Shown here: positions 1 to 6,980 of the stretch, in pieces
How the letters are laid out: each line of letters starts with the position of its first letter
Numbering within the stretch: position 1 is the first letter of the stretch
Assembly: GCA_937996605.1 (NCBI GenBank)
Contig: CALKVB010000618.1
Location: 1 to 16,315, forward strand
Length of the DNA stretch: 16,315 nucleotides
Source of the DNA: an uncultured Oxalobacteraceae bacterium
GTDB lineage: Bacteria > Pseudomonadota > Gammaproteobacteria > Burkholderiales > Burkholderiaceae_D
Reading direction: 5' to 3'
Translations under genes and position numbers: made by a program
The notes under the pieces: model-generated
The model's database searches: none
What the model saw: the letters and a program-made list of their open reading frames with translations, nothing else
What the model was told of the DNA's origin: nothing

Positions 1-127
1 TTCGTTGTTCGATGTGCATGGAATGCCGCGTTTGTCCGATTGAGTGGGGTCGCTATCATAGCTTATAGGCAAGTGTTGTCCAAGCTTCATAGACGGCCAT
101 TTTTCTAGATCTATTCAGAATAAAATT

Positions 128-162
128 TTGAAAATAAAAAATAAATCGGAATAATGTATAAT
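128..162 (+). promoter_or_regulatory. Putative proB promoter (consensus -10, weak -35)
   Basis: A perfect TATAAT lies at 157-162 in a very AT-rich stretch, 45 bases before the proB start. The best -35-like hexamer, TTGAAA at 128-133, is 23 bases away, which is too far for a standard spacer, so the -35 call is weak. If the -10 is real, transcription would begin near 169 and give a leader of about 38 bases. The rest of 1-206 holds nothing else I can support; no upstream gene end is visible. Confidence 0.45.
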
Positions 163-206
163 TTGGCGAATCCAATTCCGAACGAAACAGTATTTAATTA
201 ACCTTC

Positions 207-1328
207 ATGCAATCTCTCATTCAGAGCGCAAAGCGCCTTATTATTAAAGTCGGCTCCTCCCTAGTCACCAATGAAGGACGGGGCTTGGATCGCGTGGCGA
301 TTGCCAATTGGGCGCAACAAATTGCAGCGCTACGCGCAATGGGCAAAGAAGTCGTCTTGGTCAGTTCTGGCGCGATTGCGGAAGGCCGTCAACGTTTAGG
401 TTTTGAGACTCGTCCGACGGGTGTTCACGAATTACAAGCCTGTGCAGCGGTCGGGCAAATGGGCTTGGCGCAGATTTATGAAACCAGCTTTCGTGCACAT
501 GATCTGGGTACTGCGCAGATACTGCTGACGCATGCGGATATGGCAGATCGCGAGCGTTATCTCAATGCGCGCTCCACGCTCACGACCTTGCTCGGATTTG
601 GCATTGTGCCAGTGATCAATGAGAACGATACCGTGGTCACGGATGAAATCAAGTTTGGCGATAACGATACCCTCGGTGCCTTGGTTGCGAATTTGGTTGA
701 GGCTGATGCGCTGATTATTTTGACCGATCAAAAAGGTTTGTACACGGCGGATCCTCGTAAGAACCCGAATGCAGAATTCGTACACCATGCGCGTGCGGGT
801 GATGTCGCTTTGGAGGCGATGGCGGGTGGTGCAGGTAGCAGTGTTGGAAGTGGCGGCATGCTCACCAAAATTTTAGCCGCCAAACGCGCGGCACGTTCGG
901 GTGCACACACGGTGATCGCTTGGGGAAGGGAAGACAATGTCTTGGTGCGTCTGGCGCAAGGTGAAGCAATCGGTACTCAGTTGAGTTCAGATATGGCGCC
1001 GCTCGCAGCGCGTAAACAATGGATGATGGATCATCTTCAAACGTCTGGCCAACTAGTCCTCGATGCGGGAGCGGTTGGAAAACTGCGCGATGAGGGAAAA
1101 TCTTTATTGGCCATTGGTGTGGCTGAAGTGCGCGGTGAGTTCGGTCGTGGTGCAGTTGTGAGTTGTGTCGATCAACAAGGGCAAGTTTTCGCCAAAGGTT
1201 TAACTAACTATAGCAGTGGCGATGCGCGGCGCATTATGCGTAAGGCTTCTTCAGAAATTGAGAGTATCCTCGGCTTTGTCGAGGAGCCTGAACTCATCCA
1301 TCGCGATAACCTAGTGCTGGTGGCTTAA
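207..1328 (+). CDS. proB: Glutamate 5-kinase with PUA domain
   Basis: This enzyme phosphorylates L-glutamate to glutamyl-5-phosphate with ATP, the first and normally proline-inhibited step of proline synthesis in the cytoplasm. The 373-residue length is normal for the PUA-containing form. The amino-acid-kinase domain covers about residues 8-255: KVGSS at 14-18, the substrate loop VSSGAIA at 52-58, FGDND at 150-154, and the nucleotide-side GSGGMLTK at 214-221. A PUA domain follows from about 280 to 360. The start at 207 fits the family N-terminus, and stop codons in the leader (TTAATTAA) exclude extension, yet no Shine-Dalgarno sequence precedes it. The gene stands alone and converges on the arginase gene. 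In betaproteobacteria proB commonly follows obg; that gene would lie outside the window. Identification is firm. Confidence 0.97.
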   Translation: MQSLIQSAKRLIIKVGSSLVTNEGRGLDRVAIANWAQQIAALRAMGKEVVLVSSGAIAEGRQRLGFETRPTGVHELQACAAVGQMGLAQIYETSFRAHDLGTAQILLTHADMADRERYLNARSTLTTLLGFGIVPVINENDTVVTDEIKFGDNDTLGALVANLVEADALIILTDQKGLYTADPRKNPNAEFVHHARAGDVALEAMAGGAGSSVGSGGMLTKILAAKRAARSGAHTVIAWGREDNVLVRLAQGEAIGTQLSSDMAPLAARKQWMMDHLQTSGQLVLDAGAVGKLRDEGKSLLAIGVAEVRGEFGRGAVVSCVDQQGQVFAKGLTNYSSGDARRIMRKASSEIESILGFVEEPELIHRDNLVLVA

Positions 1329-1352
1329 TCTGAGTCTTCGCTAGCGATAAAA

Positions 1353-1390
1353 AAACCTGCGGTACATTTTTGTAGCGCAGGTTTCTTTGT
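1353..1390. terminator. Bidirectional intrinsic terminator between proB and arginase
   Basis: The arms AAACCTGCG (1353-1361) and CGCAGGTTT (1376-1384) form a 9-bp stem. TACA/TGTA inside the loop can extend it past one mismatch. Read on the minus strand it runs into a tract of seven T (complement of the A run at 1349-1355), a classical terminator for the arginase gene. Read on the plus strand the tail is only moderately T-rich (TTTCTTTGT), adequate for proB. Confidence 0.85.
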
Positions 1391-1404
1391 ATTCGAAAAC
1401 TAAA

Positions 1405-2325
1405 TTATTTAGCAGCGATACGTACTAAAGTCGATTTGCCAAACAAGCTCTCGATCAAATCAACTGCCATGATCGCCGTTTGATTGCGAACGTCAAGGGC
1501 AGGATTGAGTTCAACGATATCGATAGAAGCAAGACGACCTGTATCAGCGATCATCTCCATGCACAGTTGTGCTTCGCGATAAGTTGGCCCCCCCAAAACT
1601 GCGGTGCCAACGCCTGGAGCGATATCGGGGTCTAAGCAATCAAGATCGAAGCTCACGTGTAAATGCGTGTTTTCGTCCACGCCTTCGAGCGCTTTCAACA
1701 TTACTTCGCGCATGCCATGTTCGTCGATATAGCGCATATCGAACACAGGAATACCCATATCATGAATGAATTGACGCTCACCATCATCGACACTGCGAAT
1801 ACCGATTTGACGAATCTCGTTCGGCTGCATCGCAGGCGTGTAACCGCCATAAGCGATCAGTTGTTCTGGGCCATGGCCCATCAAGCAAGCAACTGGCATG
1901 CCGTGGATATTGCCAGTTGGGCTAATCGTCGACAGATTGCTGTCGGCATGTGCATCAAACCACAAAACACGCAATTTCTTACCAGTGTCTTTGCAATGTT
2001 TCGCAACAGCGCTGATCGAACCAATCGCTAAGCAATGATCGCCACCGAGCATCATAGGAATATGGCCGAGTTTTAATGCATTACTTACTTCATCGTACAC
2101 GGCTTGATTCCAATCGATCGCTTCATTCAAATGGCGCAGACCGTTGACTGGTGCTTGCCATGGATTTGCTGGACCATGCAAATTGCCATGATCAACTACA
2201 GCCAAATCACGTGCTTCGAGCGCTTGAGCTAAGCCAGCAACACGTAATGCATCAGGACCCATACCGGCGCCTTTGACACTCGCACCAACGTCGGTTGGGG
2301 CGCCAATTAAAGAGATGGTTTTCAT
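1405..2325 (-). CDS. rocF: Arginase
   Basis: Hydrolyses L-arginine to L-ornithine and urea with a binuclear manganese centre; cytoplasmic. The 306 residues match the bacterial arginase length. All metal ligands are visible: H97 in GGDH, D124/H126/D128 in DAHAD, and D227/D229 in SFDLDCLDP. The substrate loop with SPTGNIHGMP (135-144) is also present. The last motif and loop favour arginase over agmatinase or formimidoylglutamase, although assay would settle the substrate. The ATG at 2325 has only a weak upstream GACGAT. The gene is divergent from an Lrp/AsnC regulator, suggesting arginine-responsive control. Its neighbour proB also feeds the glutamate-semialdehyde/proline node, which ornithine can reach, though the two genes converge and are not co-transcribed. 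Confidence 0.93.
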   Translation of the reverse strand: MKTISLIGAPTDVGASVKGAGMGPDALRVAGLAQALEARDLAVVDHGNLHGPANPWQAPVNGLRHLNEAIDWNQAVYDEVSNALKLGHIPMMLGGDHCLAIGSISAVAKHCKDTGKKLRVLWFDAHADSNLSTISPTGNIHGMPVACLMGHGPEQLIAYGGYTPAMQPNEIRQIGIRSVDDGERQFIHDMGIPVFDMRYIDEHGMREVMLKALEGVDENTHLHVSFDLDCLDPDIAPGVGTAVLGGPTYREAQLCMEMIADTGRLASIDIVELNPALDVRNQTAIMAVDLIESLFGKSTLVRIAAK

Positions 2326-2445
2326 ATCGTCTAATATCGTAAATGAGTAATCGGATGTTGGTACCCATCATGCTTTTTGGTCGTTCGTCTCACAGGCGTT
2401 GACCGCTCATCGCTAGAGAAATAGATCATGATTGGAATGGACGAG

Positions 2446-2451
2446 ATTATA
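2446..2451 (-). promoter_or_regulatory. Putative arginase promoter -10 element
   Basis: The minus strand reads TATAAT here, a perfect -10. No good -35 is found at 16-18 bases: the aligned hexamer ATTTAT is poor. A -10 without a -35 would suit an activator-dependent promoter, and the AT-rich stretch upstream (about 2460-2570), with repeated AAATTT/AATTTC elements, could hold sites for the divergent Lrp-type regulator. Transcription would start near 2439, leaving a leader of about 114 bases. Confidence 0.4.
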
Positions 2452-2584
2452 GACAAAACTGAGGATAAATAAATTTCAATTTTGTTGCGATTTTCTGCAT
2501 CGAGAGAAATTTAATTTCATTTATCATTGATAATAGAGTGAAAATTTCTTTCAAGTCATATTTTTCACAATTATAGGAGTATAT

Positions 2585-3049
2585 ATGGATGCATATGATT
2601 TAAATATCCTGAGATACCTCCAACTCGATGGACGTATGAGTAATATCGAGCTTGCCGAGAAAATTCACCTCTCGCCACCGCAAACGATGAGGCGGGTGAG
2701 AGCCTTAGAAGATACTAAAGTAATCCGTGGATATGCAGCGCAGGTTATGCCTGAGGCTGTAGGCTTGGGGGTGATGGCTTATGTCAACCTGTCTCTAGAT
2801 CGTGAGCAGTTTCGTAACGTGCGTGAAGTTGAACGCAAGATTATGGCTTTTCCTGACATTATTGAGTGCCATACGATTTCTGGTGATTTTGATTATTTAC
2901 TTAAAGTGGTGGCAACCGACCTTAAGGCACTATCACAATTTCTTACCGATAAGCTGATGCAAGTTCCTGGAGTCGCGAACTTGCGTTCTATGGTATGCAT
3001 GGAAGAAATTAAGCCTGTAAGCGGGCTACCAATCAGCAATCAAAATTGA
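2585..3049 (+). CDS. Lrp/AsnC family transcriptional regulator
   Basis: A DNA-binding regulator of the feast/famine family, expected to bind an amino acid and assemble as dimers to octamers. The 154 residues show an N-terminal winged helix-turn-helix (about 4-60; recognition helix around SPPQTMRRVRALE) and a C-terminal RAM/AsnC ligand domain (about 65-145), with the ISGDFDYLLKV stretch (about 98-108) that is typical of the effector-binding face. The start is well set by AGGAG at 2575-2579, five bases before ATG 2585. It is transcribed away from the arginase gene across a 259-bp AT-rich spacer. Such divergent placement usually means it controls that gene and itself, so an arginine or ornithine effector is a reasonable guess. 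The exact ortholog is not identified. Confidence 0.93.
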   Translation: MDAYDLNILRYLQLDGRMSNIELAEKIHLSPPQTMRRVRALEDTKVIRGYAAQVMPEAVGLGVMAYVNLSLDREQFRNVREVERKIMAFPDIIECHTISGDFDYLLKVVATDLKALSQFLTDKLMQVPGVANLRSMVCMEEIKPVSGLPISNQN

Positions 3050-3143
3050 TGCGACTCTCCAGAATGCTCTTTGCACAACGTTCTGTGCATAAAAAATGCT
3101 ATTTGCTTGTATCAGAAGGTAGAATCTTGCGTGCGAGTAGGAC

Positions 3144-3180
3144 ATGCTGAATGTTGATGAAACAATGCTCAGCATTTTTT
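3144..3180 (+). terminator. Terminator-like hairpin between the Lrp gene and the barrel gene
   Basis: ATGCTGA (3144-3150) pairs with TCAGCAT (3169-3175). TGTT/AACA can pair inside, and a run of T follows to 3180. It lies about 95 bases after the regulator's stop and only 13 bases before the ribosome binding site of the next gene. It could end the regulator transcript or act as an attenuator in the next gene's leader. Confidence 0.5.
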
Positions 3181-3192
3181 AAATTCAAAATT

Positions 3193-3198
3193 AGGTGA
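3193..3198 (+). promoter_or_regulatory. Ribosome binding site that sets the start at 3204
   Basis: AGGTGA with a five-base spacer precedes ATG 3204. The longer frame would begin at a GTG (3195) lying inside this site, so the ATG is preferred and gives a cleaner signal peptide (MLKKN...). Confidence 0.8.
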
Positions 3199-3203
3199 CC
3201 TCT

Positions 3204-3773
3204 ATGTTAAAGAAAAATATTTTTGCAGCAGCCTTCACAGTGGCGTGTGCCTTGATCAGTGCACAAGCTTCCGCCCAATCTTTCTTAGGTGGTACAGTTG
3301 GTCGTGCGAAATGGAATGTCGATTGCACAGGTGCTGACTCATGCAGTACTGGCGCAGCGGGCTTTAAATTATATGGTGGTTATGAATACAATTCGACCTT
3401 CTCGGTCGAAGGTGGTTATGTTTATTTGAACGAAGTCAGCGCAAATGTTGGCGCATTAAAAGCCACATTCAATGGACGTGGCTTTGATTTGGCAGGTGTT
3501 TTTAAGACGCCAGAGGCAAACAAGTTCCGTGGATTTGGCAAAATCGGTGCTGCGTTCATGAAAGGTGAATTAGTTGCAAGTGTTGGCGCTGTTGGTGCTT
3601 CGGATAATAACTATTCGACCCAAGCTTTGGTCGGTTTTGGTGTTTTGTACGCTATCGATAAGAACGTTTCATTACGCGCCGAACTGGATCATCGCCGTGT
3701 AAAAGTATCTGGTTTTAACGATACTACCTTCAACGTCAATATGTTCTCAGTTGGTATTCAATCTTCATTCTAA
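3204..3773 (+). CDS. Small outer-membrane beta-barrel protein
   Basis: A secreted protein of about 189 residues, predicted to form a small (about eight-stranded) barrel of the OmpA-like/OMP_b-brl superfamily in the outer membrane. A signal peptide covers the first 25 or so residues (basic MLKK, hydrophobic core, cleavage near AQASAQ). The mature part consists of alternating-residue strands with Gly/aromatic patterning (FKLYGGYEY, FSVEGGYVYL, FGKIGAAFM, VGFGVLYAI, SLRAELDHRRV). It ends in phenylalanine, the usual BAM recognition signal. Two cysteines (in WNVDCTGADSC) near the start of the mature chain could form an extracellular disulfide. The gene is flanked by a hairpin upstream and a strong terminator downstream, so it is probably monocistronic. 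No specific function is evident: it could be a structural OmpA-type barrel or a small pore. Confidence 0.8.
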   Translation: MLKKNIFAAAFTVACALISAQASAQSFLGGTVGRAKWNVDCTGADSCSTGAAGFKLYGGYEYNSTFSVEGGYVYLNEVSANVGALKATFNGRGFDLAGVFKTPEANKFRGFGKIGAAFMKGELVASVGAVGASDNNYSTQALVGFGVLYAIDKNVSLRAELDHRRVKVSGFNDTTFNVNMFSVGIQSSF

Positions 3774-3793
3774 GATTTCATAGCTTCCTCTAG

Positions 3794-3821
3794 AAAACGA
3801 CACGTGAGTGTCGTTTTTTTT
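3794..3821 (+). terminator. Strong intrinsic terminator after the barrel gene
   Basis: A 10-bp perfect stem (AAAACGACAC at 3794-3803 with GTGTCGTTTT at 3808-3817) closes a GTGA tetraloop and runs into T through 3821. It follows the barrel gene's stop by 20 bases. Confidence 0.93.
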
Positions 3822-3942
3822 CGCCCGGAGGCGGTTCAAAAGCACTCAAATGGTGAGAGCCACGCTATTTTGTCTCACTTCTTTCTGCTGGCTGACACGA
3901 CTTGCTACGAAAAGGTTTAAGATCAGGTCGATTCTGCCTATT

Positions 3943-3956
3943 TTGATTTGAATCAA
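3943..3956 (+). promoter_or_regulatory. FNR/Anr-type box upstream of the MFS gene
   Basis: TTGAT-TTGA-ATCAA matches the FNR consensus TTGAT-N4-ATCAA at all ten specified bases and lies in the spacer, 70 bases before ATG 4027. A second TTGATA at 3960-3965 could serve as a -35, but no convincing -10 is seen (TATCAC at 3986-3991 is the best, with a 20-base spacer), so position relative to the transcription start is unknown. Fixnr/Dnr/Anr relatives read nearly the same site. The match suggests oxygen-responsive control of the transporter. Confidence 0.6.
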
Positions 3957-4026
3957 GTTTTGATAGGTCTGCAATCACCCGCAAGTATCACGAAATCATT
4001 CAATAAAAAAGATTAAGGGGATAGTG

Positions 4027-5670
4027 ATGTCAGATACCACTAGTGGTTTGCTCGATAAAGAGCGCATTATTGCAGGACCTGGTTTTAATCGTTGGCTGGT
4101 TCCACCAGCAGCTTTAGCCATCCATTTATGTATCGGTATGGCCTATGGATTTTCTGTATTTTGGTTACCTCTGTCGAAAGCGCTCGGCATCAAAGAATCG
4201 CTCAAGTGTGGCTCTGATGTTGGTTTGCTTGGGCAACTGACCACCACCACATGCGATTGGCAAATTTCTACTTTAGGTTGGATGTACACCTTGTTTTTCG
4301 TGCTGCTCGGTACCAGCGCCGCTACATGGGGTGGATGGTTGGAGCGGGCGGGCCCGAGGAAAGCTGGTGTCGTATCAGCTGTATGCTGGTGCGGAGGGAT
4401 GTTGATTTCTGCTCTTGGCATTCATTTGCATCAGTTTTGGATGATGATACTCGGCTCGGGTGTCATTGGCGGTATTGGTCTTGGCTTGGGTTATATCTCA
4501 CCGGTATCGACCTTGATTAAATGGTTCCCTGATCGTCGTGGTATGGCGACGGGTATGGCGATTATGGGCTTTGGTGGTGGTGCCATGATCGGTTCTCCGC
4601 TCGCGGCAGATTTGATGAAGTACTTTGCAACGCCGGATAATGTCGGCGTCATGCAGACCTTCGTGGTGATGGCACTGATCTATTTCGTGTTTATGATGGC
4701 GGGTGCATTTGGCTATCGCGTGCCAGAAACTGGGTGGAAGCCAGCGGGTTGGATAGCACCTGTCGCGCAAACCGAAAATGCCATGATTACCAACAAACAC
4801 GTACACGTGAAACGCGTATGGGGTATCCCACAATTTTGGTTGATCTGGATGGTGCTGTGCATGAACGTCAGCGCCGGTATTGGTGTGCTAGGTATGGCCT
4901 CACCCATGCTGCAAGAAGTATTTGGCGGCAGCTTGATCGGCGTCGCCAAAAAATTTACTGAGCTCGATAAAGCGCAATTAGCATCGATTGCCACCGTGGC
5001 AGCGGGCTTCACTGCTTTGCTGAGTTTATTCAATATCGGTGGTCGTTTTTTCTGGGCCAGCTTGTCCGATAAGCTGGGGAGAAAGATGACTTACGTCGTG
5101 TTCTTCGTGCTCGGTGGCATCATGTATTTCAGCGTACCAAGTAGCGCAGCTGCTGGTAGCGTTATTTTATTCGTGACTGCATTTTGCGTAATTTTGAGTA
5201 TGTATGGCGGCGGCTTTGCGACAGTGCCAGCTTACCTCGCTGACATCTTTGGCACACAAATGGTCGGTGCGATTCATGGTCGTTTATTGACTGCTTGGGC
5301 AACCGCTGGCGTGCTTGGCCCAGTGGTGGTGAACTACATGCGCGAATACCAATTGAGCCTCGGCATCCCCCGTGAACAAGTCTATAACCAAACCATGTAT
5401 ATCTTGGTCGGCATGTTAGTCGTTGGTTTGATTTGTAATTTAATGGTTAAGCCGCTCGACGATAAATGGTTTATGAACGACGCCGAACTCGCCGAGGAGA
5501 AACGCTTGGCCCATGAAAGAGCTGCTGCCTCAGAATTGCGCCGTGATGGAGAGGCCGGCGCAGATACCGTCAATCCGCTTGTGGTCGCATTTGCCTGGTT
5601 AGCAGTGGGAGTGCCGCTGGCATGGGGCGTTTATCGCACCTTGCTCAGTGTTGCCAAGTTCTTGTCATAA
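4027..5670 (+). CDS. OFA-family MFS transporter with fused C-terminal membrane segment
   Basis: An inner-membrane major-facilitator protein of the oxalate/formate antiporter (OFA) family, which exchanges or symports small carboxylates; the substrate here is not known. It is about 547 residues, longer than the usual 400-450. About twelve helices are visible, with LIKWFPDRRGMATGMA after TM4 (typical of OFA) and the loop GRFFWASLSDKLGRK (motif A-like) between the later helices. The TM1-TM2 loop carries C61 and C76, possibly a disulfide. After a charged stretch (about 480-515, rich in Glu/Arg/Ala), a thirteenth hydrophobic segment (FAWLAVGVPLAWGVYRTLL) ends the protein. ATG 4027 is chosen because AAGGGG (4015-4020) sits six bases upstream; a GTG at 4024 is the alternative. 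An FNR-type box precedes it and a strong terminator follows, so it is a single-gene unit. Confidence 0.88.
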   Translation: MSDTTSGLLDKERIIAGPGFNRWLVPPAALAIHLCIGMAYGFSVFWLPLSKALGIKESLKCGSDVGLLGQLTTTTCDWQISTLGWMYTLFFVLLGTSAATWGGWLERAGPRKAGVVSAVCWCGGMLISALGIHLHQFWMMILGSGVIGGIGLGLGYISPVSTLIKWFPDRRGMATGMAIMGFGGGAMIGSPLAADLMKYFATPDNVGVMQTFVVMALIYFVFMMAGAFGYRVPETGWKPAGWIAPVAQTENAMITNKHVHVKRVWGIPQFWLIWMVLCMNVSAGIGVLGMASPMLQEVFGGSLIGVAKKFTELDKAQLASIATVAAGFTALLSLFNIGGRFFWASLSDKLGRKMTYVVFFVLGGIMYFSVPSSAAAGSVILFVTAFCVILSMYGGGFATVPAYLADIFGTQMVGAIHGRLLTAWATAGVLGPVVVNYMREYQLSLGIPREQVYNQTMYILVGMLVVGLICNLMVKPLDDKWFMNDAELAEEKRLAHERAAASELRRDGEAGADTVNPLVVAFAWLAVGVPLAWGVYRTLLSVAKFLS

Positions 5671-5696
5671 TTTTCTCGCGATATTTTGTTGAGTTG

Positions 5697-5736
5697 AAAA
5701 AGCCCTTATCTGTACCTAGTAGCGAAGGGCTTTTTT
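5697..5736 (+). terminator. Strong intrinsic terminator after the MFS gene
   Basis: AAAAAGCCCTT (5697-5707) pairs perfectly with AAGGGCTTTTT (5725-5735), an 11-bp stem with a 17-base loop and a T run. It lies 27 bases after the MFS stop codon. Confidence 0.92.
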
Positions 5737-5762
5737 CTGCGCCTCAAAGTGGTAGGCCGCTG

Positions 5763-5802
5763 GGAGTATGTTTGGAGTATGGGCGGAGTTTGTTGGAGGA
5801 TG
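5763..5802 (+). repeat. Four helically phased GGAGTATG-like octamers
   Basis: GGAGTATG (5763), GGAGTATG (5774), GGAGTTTG (5785) and GGAGGATG (5795) start 11, 11 and 10 bases apart, so they face the same side of the helix. They lie in the spacer between the MFS terminator and the ABC transporter operon, about 115-155 bases before its first start codon. They could be iterated operator sites. No reading frame explains them and no clear promoter was found between them and 5918. Confidence 0.5.
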
Positions 5803-5917
5803 TTGCTAATTTGGCGCAAATCTCGAAGTACTACGTGATTTCCGATATATGCTGCAATACGGTTCCCGTGCACACTGATTCGTTAGTGTTAATTTTAAGA
5901 ATAATGAGGAGATAGCT

Positions 5918-6901
5918 ATGTTAAAGAAAACGGTAGTCGCGGTCGGTTCGGCTGTAACAGCAATGGCAGTGTTGGTCGCACCCGCCCAAGCAGCAGACGA
6001 TGTGATTCGTCTCGGTAATCTCAAATTGGCACATTTTGGTGCCATCTCTTATATCAAAGAAATTGCCCCTAAATGCGGCATCAAAGTCGAAGAGAGCACT
6101 TTTGCGAAGGGGCTCGATGTCATGCAAGCGATGATTGCTGGTGAACTCGATGTCGGAGCAACGGCTTCCGAGGCGGCTATTTCTGGCCGTGCTAAAGGTG
6201 TGCCTATCTATATCGTGGCTGGCTTTGCCACGGGTGGTGCTCGCTTAGTGGCTAGGCCTGATGCTGGCATTAAAACCGTCAAAGACTTGAAAGGCAAAAA
6301 AGTTGGGGTGACGCGTGGCAGTATTCAAGAACTGCTATTGGCCGCAGAGTTAGGTCAGCATGGCCTGAGTTCATCTGATGTACCCGGCAAAGATGTGCAA
6401 TTGATTTACTTGGGATATCCCGATTTGAATCAAGCCTTACTCGGCAAGAATCTTGACGCCATTATGCAAACTGAGCCGCAGTCCTCCCAAGCATTGAACA
6501 AAGGCTTTGGTGTCGAGGTGATCAAACCTTACGACACACCTATCGGTTCTCCGATTCGCACTTTGGTCATGACAGAAAAATTCTACAAAGAGCGTCGCCC
6601 TGTCGCGGAAAAATTTATGCGTTGTTTCGTCGAAGCGACCAAGACTTTTATCGACAGTAAAGCGACCGCGCAAAAATACGTGACGCAAACCATATTTAAA
6701 GGCCAAATCACCGCCGATGATTTCGATGATGCGATCGGAAATTCTGCCTACACCTATGATATTACACCTGCCCATATTCAAGTGACTACTGATGTGATGG
6801 TGAAGCATGGCATCGGTAAGATGGCGACGCCACCTGTGGCAACGGATTGGGTGAAAGTGGATTTGCTCGAACAAGCAAAAAAATCTTTGAATATCAAATA
6901 A
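5918..6901 (+). CDS. ABC transporter substrate-binding protein (NitT/TauT type)
   Basis: A periplasmic binding protein of the NMT1/SsuA-like (NitT/TauT) group that captures the substrate and delivers it to the permease encoded next. Its 327 residues begin with a Sec signal peptide (basic MLKK, hydrophobic core, cleavage near APAQA at 21-25). Family features follow: the opening strand VIRLGNLKL, MQAMIAGELDVGATASEAAI (the switch region that detects DxG), and LKGKKVGVTRGSIQELLLAAEL in the middle. Known substrates of the family include sulfonates, nitrate, pyrimidine precursors and aromatic acids; nothing here picks one. AGGAG (5907-5911) sits six bases before ATG 5918, firmly setting the start. 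It is the first gene of a four-gene operon; the gap to the permease is 79 bases. Confidence 0.92.
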   Translation: MLKKTVVAVGSAVTAMAVLVAPAQAADDVIRLGNLKLAHFGAISYIKEIAPKCGIKVEESTFAKGLDVMQAMIAGELDVGATASEAAISGRAKGVPIYIVAGFATGGARLVARPDAGIKTVKDLKGKKVGVTRGSIQELLLAAELGQHGLSSSDVPGKDVQLIYLGYPDLNQALLGKNLDAIMQTEPQSSQALNKGFGVEVIKPYDTPIGSPIRTLVMTEKFYKERRPVAEKFMRCFVEATKTFIDSKATAQKYVTQTIFKGQITADDFDDAIGNSAYTYDITPAHIQVTTDVMVKHGIGKMATPPVATDWVKVDLLEQAKKSLNIK

Positions 6902-6980
6902 GTGTGATCGTTGACCGAAGCACGCTGTTAGACAACGCCCTGAAAGCAACGCACTGAAAACAAAGCACAAGGAGTAGGGC

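Noticed and set aside
3072..3089. Hairpin TGCACA/TGTGCA as terminator of the Lrp-type gene
   Set aside because: The stem is only 6 bp and is followed by A rather than T on the plus strand, with no T run on the minus strand either. The hairpin at 3144-3180 is a better candidate.
5622..5915. Plus-strand 97-residue frame spanning the MFS gene end and the following spacer
   Set aside because: It runs through a strong terminator hairpin and the phased octamers, lacks a ribosome binding site and shows no family resemblance.
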